NCBI GenBank assembly: GCA_020720945.1 | Contig: DYNR01000045.1 | Location: forward strand, 1-12,900 | Origin: Chthoniobacter flavus | Lineage (GTDB): Bacteria; Verrucomicrobiota; Verrucomicrobiia; Chthoniobacterales; DYNR01 | DNA length: 12,900 bases | Direction: 5' to 3' | Shown: in pieces, positions 6,644 through 12,900 of the stretch | How the letters are laid out: every line of letters begins with the position of its first letter | Position numbering within the stretch: position 1 is the first letter of the stretch | Program-made: the position numbers and the translations under genes | Notes under the pieces: model-generated | Seen by the model: only the letters and a program-made list of their open reading frames with translations | The model's database searches: none | Told to the model about the DNA's origin: nothing

Positions 6644-7609
6644 TTATTCTTGGTGGCCGCCTTTTTTGTTCCCGCGATACCATTCAACAAATTTGGGAAT
6701 GCCTGCGGATAAAGGGGTTGCGGGCGCATAACCCAAGAGTTCCCGGGCTTTTGTGATGTCTGCGCAGGTGCGCGGCATATCCCCTTTTTGCTCTGGAAAC
6801 TGCTGGATTACCGCCTTTTTTCCCAAAGCGTTTTCGAGGGTCGCAATCAGCTCGTTGAGCGTCGTCGTCTCGCTTTCTCCAAGATTGAAAATGTCGAAAT
6901 TTTTCCCCCGGTAAGCGATGGCTCCAAGGATTCCCGAAACAATGTCATCGATGTAAGTGTAGTCGCGGCGGGTATTTCCGTCTCCGAATTTCGGGACGGG
7001 TTTGCCGTTTTCTATCAGGTCGGTGAATTTGTGGATCGCCAAATCAGGACGCTGCCCAGGCCCGTAAACAGTAAAAAAACGCAAGCAAACCGCCCGCATC
7101 CCGTGCAGGTTTGCGTAGTTCCCGCAAAGGTGCTCTCCCGAAAGCTTCGTGGCAGCATACGGGCTCAATGTCTGCGGCAACGGGAGCTTTTCCGAAAAGG
7201 GAACGGCTTCCGCCAACCCGTAAACCGATGAACTGGAAGCAAATAGGAAATGGTTGCACCCGGCTTGGCGCGCCGCTTCGAGCAAACGGAATGTCCCGAT
7301 CACATTGGTCTGCAAATAAAGCTCGGGAAAATCAATCGAAGGACGGACCCCCGCGCGCGCCGCCAAATGAACAACCGTGTCGAACCCTCCGTGTTTCAGC
7401 AGGGACTCCACGAGGTCCCGGTCGCAGATGTTTCCTTCGACGATTTGGATTTTTTCGGAAACGGAAGCCAGATTGGCGCGCTTGATGGCGGGATCGTAAA
7501 AATCGTTGAAATCGTCGAGAACGGAAACGGTATGCCCTTCAGCTAGCAAGCGTTTCACCAAATGGGAACCGATGAATCCGGCACCGCCGGTAACAAGAAA
7601 ACGACTCAT
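6644..7609 (-). CDS. NAD-dependent nucleotide-sugar epimerase, UDP-glucuronate 4-epimerase-like
   Basis: This 321-residue protein is an extended short-chain dehydrogenase. It probably interconverts UDP-glucuronate and UDP-galacturonate, or acts on a similar UDP-sugar for surface polysaccharide. The NAD-binding GGAGFIGSH is at 8-16 and D32/D33 end the second strand. HLAARAGVRPSI (81-92) is characteristic of the uronate epimerase branch. The catalytic set is SSSS at 126-129 with Y151 and K155 in YAATK. RFFTVYGPGQRPDLA (177-191) and GDMPRTCADITKA (276-288) also fit that branch. I chose the ATG at 7609 because the Rossmann strand begins right after it; an upstream in-frame ATG at 7642 would add 11 residues unlike the family. 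TTGACA on the minus strand (7653-7648) could be a -35 box, but no matching -10 is clear. The substrate is inferred, and plain UDP-glucose epimerase activity is possible. Confidence 0.88.
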   Translation of the reverse strand: MSRFLVTGGAGFIGSHLVKRLLAEGHTVSVLDDFNDFYDPAIKRANLASVSEKIQIVEGNICDRDLVESLLKHGGFDTVVHLAARAGVRPSIDFPELYLQTNVIGTFRLLEAARQAGCNHFLFASSSSVYGLAEAVPFSEKLPLPQTLSPYAATKLSGEHLCGNYANLHGMRAVCLRFFTVYGPGQRPDLAIHKFTDLIENGKPVPKFGDGNTRRDYTYIDDIVSGILGAIAYRGKNFDIFNLGESETTTLNELIATLENALGKKAVIQQFPEQKGDMPRTCADITKARELLGYAPATPLSAGIPKFVEWYRGNKKGGHQE

Positions 7610-7745
7610 AAAACAGTGTTCAAAGACTGCCCAAAAGCCCAAGAAAATGTCAATCAGATTAGTCTTCCCCGCAGCGAAAACGACACCTGTTCAACCCCGG
7701 CAATTCCCCGCATAGGAACGCCAAAAAATTCGCCAAACGGAATCC

Positions 7746-7774
7746 TTGCAAAGCGCGCGGACGCATTGTATGCT
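7746..7774 (+). promoter_or_regulatory. Candidate sigma-70-type promoter for tpiA
   Basis: TTGCAA (7746-7751) and TATGCT (7769-7774) are separated by exactly 17 bp. Transcription would start near 7781, only about 6 nt before the tpiA ATG at 7787, so the mRNA would be nearly leaderless. The segment lies in the 177-bp divergent gap between the epimerase gene and tpiA. Confidence 0.5.
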
Positions 7775-7786
7775 CCTCTTCCATTT

Positions 7787-8557
7787 ATGAGAAAAAAGAT
7801 TATTGCCGCGAATTGGAAAATGAATATGTCGCTAGCCGAAGTTGCGACATTCTGGGAGGCTTTCAATGTTGAAATCGCCGATATCCCTCGTTCTGAAGTT
7901 GTTATCGCCCCTCCTTTCACCGCTCTCCAAAAATTCGGAGACCTCACCAGCAACAGCCAAAAGGTCAAGCTCGGGGCGCAAAATATGTATTTTGAACCCT
8001 CGGGTGCCTACACCGGCGAAATCAGCGCCTCGATGTTGCGCGAGCTTTTTGTTCGCTATGTCATCTTGGGGCACAGCGAACGCCGCCAGCTCTTCGGCGA
8101 AACCGATGACCTCATCAATAAAAAAATCAAAGCCTGCCTCAAAAGCGATATGCGCGTGATCCTCTGCGTCGGCGAAACCCTCGAAGAACGGGATGCCGAC
8201 AAAGTGAACACCGTGCTGGAAACGCAGTTGAAAGGGAGCTTGGCGGACATTCCCGCCGAAGATTTTGAAAATATCGTCATCGCTTACGAGCCAGTCTGGG
8301 CAATCGGAACCGGGCGCACCGCCTCACCCGAACAAGCCCAAGAATGCCACGCGGCCATCCGCAAAATGCTGGTGGGCCTGATCGGAAAAAGCCAAGCCTC
8401 CCGCATCCGCATCCAATATGGCGGAAGCGTCAAACCCTCAAACGCCGCCGAGCTTTTGGGGCAACCCGACATCGATGGCGCACTGGTCGGCGGTGCTAGT
8501 TTGGATCCCCGCAACTTCGCGCAAATCGTCCAAGCCGGAGAGCCCGAAAGCCTCTAA
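7787..8557 (+). CDS. tpiA: Triosephosphate isomerase
   Basis: This 256-residue TIM-barrel enzyme interconverts dihydroxyacetone phosphate and glyceraldehyde 3-phosphate in glycolysis and gluconeogenesis. All catalytic residues are present: N9 and K11 in AANWKMN, H96 in GHSERR, and E168 in AYEPVW. The closing lid (WAIGTGRTA) spans 171-179. The phosphate-binding loops are YGGSV (211-215) and VGGASL (234-239). The length matches the family (about 250). The start at 7787 is chosen because the family begins at this point. The frame stays open upstream to 7562, but that stretch crosses the 5' end of the divergent epimerase gene. No Shine-Dalgarno sequence precedes the ATG, which fits the promoter placement. 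A large hairpin follows the stop. Confidence 0.97.
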   Translation: MRKKIIAANWKMNMSLAEVATFWEAFNVEIADIPRSEVVIAPPFTALQKFGDLTSNSQKVKLGAQNMYFEPSGAYTGEISASMLRELFVRYVILGHSERRQLFGETDDLINKKIKACLKSDMRVILCVGETLEERDADKVNTVLETQLKGSLADIPAEDFENIVIAYEPVWAIGTGRTASPEQAQECHAAIRKMLVGLIGKSQASRIRIQYGGSVKPSNAAELLGQPDIDGALVGGASLDPRNFAQIVQAGEPESL

Positions 8558-8592
8558 TTTTCGCGCTCCCCTACCCATAAAAATCAATGAAA

Positions 8593-8658
8593 AAAGGGGG
8601 GACGGTGCCGGGATGCGCCGCATCACAAGATGCGGAAGTGCCTGCGCCGCCCCCCTTT
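8593..8658 (+). terminator. Long GC-rich hairpin after tpiA, probable terminator or structured RNA
   Basis: AAAGGGGGG (8593-8601) and CGGTGC (8603-8608) pair with GCGCCG (8644-8649) and CCCCCCTTT (8650-8658), giving about 15 bp with one bulged A and one G-U pair. Inside, after an internal loop, CCGCATC (8618-8624) and GATGCGG (8629-8635) form a perfect 7-bp stem closed by an ACAA loop. The T-rich tail (8656-8669) is interrupted by C. Placement 35 bp after the tpiA stop suits a terminator, but the two-part structure is more elaborate than needed. The remaining bases to 8756 show no gene or clear promoter. Confidence 0.6.
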
Positions 8659-8756
8659 CTCTTTCTTCTCCCCGCACGCCGTCCCAAAAATTTCCTCAAC
8701 CGGCATCCCTAGGCCTCCCAGAATAAAACCACTCGCGACAATCTGCCCCGCCTAAA

Positions 8757-11700
8757 ATGAAAGCCTTCTCTCTCTTCCTTTGCCTCTTCTTTGCCGCCGG
8801 AAAAATTTTGGCGCAACCCTCGCCGGAAGCTCCCCCATCCTTGAAAGAATGGCAGGGATGGGTCCTCTGGGATGTCCCGAAAAAAAACAGCCCCCCGGAT
8901 TACAACGCCCAAGAAAAACGCAACGCCATTTGGGTCTCCGAGCTTTCCTTGGATTTGAAAGACTCGGGAGGTTCCTTTGAAAGCCGGACTACCGTTTTCG
9001 ACGATTCTTGGGTCGCCCTCCCAGGAAAGCCCGAACTCTGGCCCCAAGAAGTCCGCGTCAACGGCAAGGACTTCCCCGTCCTCCAACAAAATAACGCCCC
9101 CGCCCTTTTCCTCGAACCCGGAGAATATCGCATCCAAGGCAAATTCTCTTGGTCTTCCCTCCCCCAAAACCTGCCAGTCCCTCAAACCGTAGGCATTTTG
9201 CGCCTCCGCCTCTCGGACAAAGAAATCGATGTTCCCTCATGGAGCCCCGACGGCACGCTCTGGCTGCGCCGCGACCGCGTGGGCGCAGAGACCGCCCAAA
9301 ATTTTCTGAGCACAAAAATCTTCGCCTGCATCGAAGACGGCATCCCCATCTGGCTGGTGACGGAAATCGAACTGATTGTTTCGGGAAAAAGCCGCGAGGA
9401 AAATCTCGGAACCCTCTTGCCGGAAGGATGGAAACTCGCAAAAGTCGAAAGCCCTATCCCTGTTGCCGCCGACGATTCGGGCAATGTAAAAGCCCAAGTG
9501 CGTTCGGGCAAGTGGACGATCCGCTTCCGCTCCTTTCGCCTAGATGACCCGAAAAATATCTCGTTTTCAAAAAGTTCAAAACCCGCCGCCGAGGATATTT
9601 TGGTCGGGCTCAAAGCGAACCCCGATTTTCGGATGCTCGAAGTGACGGGCTCTCCCTTGGTGGATGTTTCTCAAACAACCTTCCCCGCCTCTTGGAGAAA
9701 TCTCCCCGTCTATCGCTGGAACACAGCCTCCCCGTTTCTCCTAGAAGAACGGATGCGGGGCAAAGGACAACAAAAGCCGCCCGGTCTGAATATCCAAAAG
9801 GAATGGTGGCTGGAAGAGTCTGGAAATCAAGTAGTTTTCCGCGATAACATCACGGGCGGGGGCAGGGAAACCTGGCGTTTGGATGCCGCTCCCGGAACGG
9901 ATTTAGGCTCCGTCCGCTCGGAAGGCAACGGGCAACTCATCACGCGAAACCCCTCTTCGGGGCTCCCCGGCGTGGAAATTCGCACGAACCAAATCAACCT
10001 GGAAGCAACCGGGACAATCGGACGGACTCCGGACCTCTCGGCCAGCGGATGGAACGCGGACGCGGATAGTGTCCGGGTGAAATGGAATCTCCCTCCGGGC
10101 TGGCGGCTCTTTTCTTTGCATGGCGCGGACTGGGTGCAAGGCGATTGGCTCACCGCATGGTCTTTGCTCGATTTGTTTCTCTTGCTGCTCTTCAGTTTGT
10201 CGGTGCTACGCCTGCACGGTTTGGCGGGTGCCGCCCTCGCCTTCCTCGCGTTTGCCCTCTCCTACCAAGAACCGGATGCCCCGCGCTACCTGTGGCTCCT
10301 TCTCCTGTTGCCATTGGCTCTCCTGCGCGTCCTCCCCGCTGGCAAACTCCAAAAAATCGCCGAAGTTTGGAAATGGGCAACCGCCCTCCTCCTCGTCCTG
10401 TTTCTCACCCCGTTCCTCTTCGCACAAATCCAGCAAGCCATTTACCCCCAACTCGAAAAACATTCCTCGCAGGGACTTTCTGAAAACGCGATCCAGCTAG
10501 GGGACATGGACACTTTTGCTTTTGCGGCAAACGAAGCGATGCCGCCCCCCCCGCAACCGCAAAGAAAATCCCGCGAAAAAAGCGAAGCTCTTTACGCAAG
10601 TATGCCTGCAAGCCTCGCCCCCGCACCTCGCGCCGGAGGAAAATCTGCGGACATCTCGAATATGCTCTACGATTCCAAAGCAAAAATCCAAACCGGTCCC
10701 GGCATCCCAGAATGGTCTTGGCGCACGGTTTCTTTCGGTTGGGACGGCCCAGTTCAAACGGGTCAAACCGTCCGCCCAATCTTGATTTCGGTGAACACAG
10801 AACGCGTTTTGACCATCCTGCGCGTCCTTTCTCTGATTGCCCTCGGCGGACTTTTGCTGCGCTCCCGCAACCACGCCCCCGCAAAAAAAACAAACCTCCC
10901 TCCTCCCCTTCCCACCGCTGCAATGACCGCGGTGCTCTTCCTTGCCCTCTCGCTCTTCAACCACGGGACAGCCAACGCAGAATTTCCTTCTCCCGAATTG
11001 CTCAAAGAATACAAAGAAAGGCTCTCGAAACCGGCGGAAGTTTTCCCGAACACCGCAGAAATCCCTTTTGTTTCCTTGAGCTTGAACGAGAAAAAACTCC
11101 GTTGCGTGGCGGAAATCCACACGGGCACCCGCACCTCCGTCCCCTTGCCAGGAAAACTCCCCGCATGGTCCCCGCTCTCGGTTTCCGTGGACGGAAAACC
11201 CCAGTCTGCCCTACGCAGAAACGATGGCTACCTCTGGGTCGTCCTCGAACCCGGTGTCCACAAAGTTGAAGTCTCCGGCACCCTCGGCGATGCCGCAGAA
11301 TGGGAATGGTCTTTCCTCCTCCGCCCAAGAAAAATTTCTGTCGATGCCCCCGGTTGGTCGTTCTCTGGAATCCAAGAAAACGGCGTGCCCGAACAACAAA
11401 TCTTTTTCTCTCGCCAACAAAAAAAACAAGAGAGCGAAGCGATCTACGACCGCCAAGATTACCAACCTCTCGTCGCCGTGGAAAGAACCTTGGAAATCGG
11501 TTTGGTCTGGCAGGTGCGCACGACCGTCACCCGCCTCTCCCCGACTGGCAAAGCAATTTCTCTGCAACTCCCTCTGCTGGAAAACGAACGGGTGCTAACC
11601 CCGAATGCGATCTTGAAAAATGGATTGCTGGAAGTCCGCCTCGGTGCCCAATCTTCTTCCTATTCTTGGCAAAGCGAACTGCCTTTCTCGCACGAAATCC

Positions 11701-12827
11701 TCCTCCGCTCGCGCAAGGAAGACTCGTGGGTGGAACGCTGGAAACTGCACATTTCTCCTGTCTGGAATGCGACGACAACCGGACTCCCCCCTGTTTTTGA
11801 CGAAAAACAAAAAGAGCTGATCCCCTCTTGGAACCCGTGGCCTGGCGAAAGCGTCTCTCTGTCTCTCTCCCGCCCGGAAGCGATCCCCGGCAGCACGGTC
11901 ACGGTAAATCGCGCAACCCAATCTCTGACGATCGGACAACGGCAAACGATGACCAATCTCTTGCTTTCCGTCCGCTCTAGCATGGGCGAAGATTTTTCGG
12001 TGACGCTCCCTCAAGGCGCAGAAGTGACCGCTCTTTCGCTAGACGGAAAACCCCTCCCCGCCCGAATCGAAAACCAAAAAACCATTGTTTCCCTCCATCC
12101 GGGCGACCAAATAATCGCCCTCTCTTGGAAGGTCAACCGCGACTTGGAAACAAAAATCCAAACCCAACCCGTCGCGCTCTCGGCGAATAGCGCCAACATC
12201 TCAACCCAAATCAACCTGCCAAACGACCGCTGGGTGCTTGCCGTCGAAGGCCCCCTGCGCGGCCCTGCCGTCCGCTTCTGGGGAATCCTTCTCGCCGTTG
12301 TCCTGTGCTCTTGGATTTTAGGGAACATCCCCGCCTCCCCCCTCGGAAAAATCCAGTGGACGCTCCTCGGTCTCGGGCTAACCCAAGTCCCCCTCCCTGC
12401 CGCACTCGCCGTCATCGCATGGCTGTTTTTCTTGGTTTGGCGGGGCAAAAAATCTTTCCTCCAAGGATCGCCTCTCCGCTTCAAATTCCTGCAAATCGTT
12501 TTGGCACTAACAACAGCCGTCGCCCTCTGCGTGTTCGTCGGGGTCGTCGCCGCGGGCTTGCTCGGCGATCCGGAAATGTTCATTCTCGGCAACGCCTCCT
12601 CCCGCACTTGCCTGAAATGGTTCCAGCCAGAATGTGGCATGGAATTGCCCACCCCCTCCTGCTGGGCCGTGTCCGTCTGGTGGTATCGCCTGCTGATGCT
12701 CGCGTGGGCACTCTGGCTGGCGTTCTCTCTGCTCCGCTGGCTCCAATGGGGCTGGCAACAATTCAACTTCGGCGGCATCTGGAATGCCACCGAAAAAACG
12801 GAACAAAAAGAAACCCTGAATCCGTGA
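8757..12827 (+). CDS. Large duplicated multi-pass membrane protein with two beta-rich outer domains, function unknown
   Basis: I can assign no function to this 1356-residue protein. Residues 1-19 form a signal peptide (hydrophobic 3-14, likely cut after ILA19). Residues 20-463 are hydrophilic and beta-rich, with many Trp, and should lie outside the inner membrane. Four spans follow (about 465-486, 488-503, 511-527, 538-556). Next come a Pro-rich outer loop (560-680) and a fifth span (682-701) ending in basic residues. Residues 721-741 look like a second signal peptide (cut site A739-N-A741). The order then repeats: outer domain 742-1171, spans near 1173-1190, 1201-1211, 1213-1228 and 1244-1270, a short Cys-containing outer loop, a last span (1306-1328) and a cytoplasmic tail. 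Basic residues fall on the inner side in both halves. Parts of the halves align, for example VALPGKPELWP (86-96) with VPLPGKLPAWS (795-805). From memory, similar uncharacterised proteins occur in Proteobacteria. Another gene starts 35 bp downstream. Confidence 0.9.
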   Translation: MKAFSLFLCLFFAAGKILAQPSPEAPPSLKEWQGWVLWDVPKKNSPPDYNAQEKRNAIWVSELSLDLKDSGGSFESRTTVFDDSWVALPGKPELWPQEVRVNGKDFPVLQQNNAPALFLEPGEYRIQGKFSWSSLPQNLPVPQTVGILRLRLSDKEIDVPSWSPDGTLWLRRDRVGAETAQNFLSTKIFACIEDGIPIWLVTEIELIVSGKSREENLGTLLPEGWKLAKVESPIPVAADDSGNVKAQVRSGKWTIRFRSFRLDDPKNISFSKSSKPAAEDILVGLKANPDFRMLEVTGSPLVDVSQTTFPASWRNLPVYRWNTASPFLLEERMRGKGQQKPPGLNIQKEWWLEESGNQVVFRDNITGGGRETWRLDAAPGTDLGSVRSEGNGQLITRNPSSGLPGVEIRTNQINLEATGTIGRTPDLSASGWNADADSVRVKWNLPPGWRLFSLHGADWVQGDWLTAWSLLDLFLLLLFSLSVLRLHGLAGAALAFLAFALSYQEPDAPRYLWLLLLLPLALLRVLPAGKLQKIAEVWKWATALLLVLFLTPFLFAQIQQAIYPQLEKHSSQGLSENAIQLGDMDTFAFAANEAMPPPPQPQRKSREKSEALYASMPASLAPAPRAGGKSADISNMLYDSKAKIQTGPGIPEWSWRTVSFGWDGPVQTGQTVRPILISVNTERVLTILRVLSLIALGGLLLRSRNHAPAKKTNLPPPLPTAAMTAVLFLALSLFNHGTANAEFPSPELLKEYKERLSKPAEVFPNTAEIPFVSLSLNEKKLRCVAEIHTGTRTSVPLPGKLPAWSPLSVSVDGKPQSALRRNDGYLWVVLEPGVHKVEVSGTLGDAAEWEWSFLLRPRKISVDAPGWSFSGIQENGVPEQQIFFSRQQKKQESEAIYDRQDYQPLVAVERTLEIGLVWQVRTTVTRLSPTGKAISLQLPLLENERVLTPNAILKNGLLEVRLGAQSSSYSWQSELPFSHEILLRSRKEDSWVERWKLHISPVWNATTTGLPPVFDEKQKELIPSWNPWPGESVSLSLSRPEAIPGSTVTVNRATQSLTIGQRQTMTNLLLSVRSSMGEDFSVTLPQGAEVTALSLDGKPLPARIENQKTIVSLHPGDQIIALSWKVNRDLETKIQTQPVALSANSANISTQINLPNDRWVLAVEGPLRGPAVRFWGILLAVVLCSWILGNIPASPLGKIQWTLLGLGLTQVPLPAALAVIAWLFFLVWRGKKSFLQGSPLRFKFLQIVLALTTAVALCVFVGVVAAGLLGDPEMFILGNASSRTCLKWFQPECGMELPTPSCWAVSVWWYRLLMLAWALWLAFSLLRWLQWGWQQFNFGGIWNATEKTEQKETLNP

Positions 12828-12862
12828 GGGGTCAGGGAAACCCAACCTTGAAAAACTGCACT

Positions 12863-12900
12863 ATGCCGGACTCCGAAAACGACAACCGGACTCCCCCTCC
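12863..12900 (+). CDS. Start of a downstream gene, cut by the window edge
   Basis: An ATG at 12863 opens a frame that runs to the end of the window and encodes MPDSENDNRTPP. It begins 35 bp after the large membrane-protein gene on the same strand, so the two could be co-transcribed. No ribosome site is visible, as for most genes here. Twelve residues, all hydrophilic, are too few to identify a family. Confidence 0.45.
   Translation, partial: MPDSENDNRTPP

Noticed and set aside
7562..7786. N-terminal extension of tpiA by 75 residues
   Set aside because: It overlaps the 5' end of the divergent epimerase gene, is absent from the family and contains no domain. The family N-terminus begins at 7787.
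8593..8658. Small SRP (4.5S) RNA
   Set aside because: A GTGCCGGGATG string resembles part of E. coli 4.5S RNA, but the conserved GGAA-capped apical hairpin is missing and the element is too short.
10497..11120. A 207-codon minus-strand open frame within the large membrane-protein gene
   Set aside because: The + frame is continuous for 1356 codons with a signal peptide and membrane spans. The antisense product has no such order.
12814..12837. Terminator over the stop of the large gene
   Set aside because: CCCTGA and TCAGGG pair with a 12-nt loop, but the stem is short and no T-run follows. Another gene starts soon after.

Overview
The window looks like chromosomal DNA from a Gram-negative bacterium. 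The best guess is Verrucomicrobiota or a relative in the PVC group. That placement rests on gene content and on family resemblance of the last gene, and it is weak. There are no phage genes, no tRNA or rRNA, no CRISPR array and no complete insertion sequence. Eight complete genes cover most of the window, and a ninth starts at the right edge. The + strand is C-rich even where genes lie on the minus strand, and almost no start codon has a Shine-Dalgarno match.

Layout, left to right. (1) 1-1276: a ROK-family sugar kinase gene lies between two copies of a short repeat. The left copy is cut by the window edge. The right copy (1104-1276) is complete and is one long imperfect palindrome, like a foldback MITE. 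(2) 1270-2331, minus: ribD, a fused riboflavin deaminase/reductase gene whose stop codon lies inside the end of the repeat. (3) 2332-2541: a divergent promoter region. (4) 2542-3705: an aspartate aminotransferase-type gene followed by a textbook intrinsic terminator. (5) 3895-5001: mnmA (tRNA 2-thiouridylase), preceded by two overlapping palindromes. (6) 5080-7609, minus: a nucleotide-sugar epimerase gene followed 43 bp later by proS (short, archaeal/eukaryotic-type prolyl-tRNA synthetase), possibly one transcript. (7) 7787-8557: tpiA, with a well-placed promoter that would give an almost leaderless mRNA. (8) 8593-8658: an elaborate GC-rich hairpin. (9) 8757-12827: a 1356-residue multi-pass membrane protein of unknown function. 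(10) 12863 onward: the start of another gene.

Most genes are unrelated housekeeping functions: sugar phosphorylation and glycolysis (ROK kinase, tpiA), riboflavin synthesis, transamination, tRNA modification and charging, and surface-polysaccharide precursor supply. They form no obvious single pathway.

The most interesting items are two. The 1356-residue protein appears to be a head-to-tail duplication of one architecture (export signal, beta-rich outer domain, four membrane spans, outer loop, fifth span), with a second signal-peptide-like segment at the join. The other is the palindromic repeat flanking the kinase gene. I recall relatives of the large protein in Proteobacteria but know of no assigned function. 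I could not confirm any new system from sequence alone.
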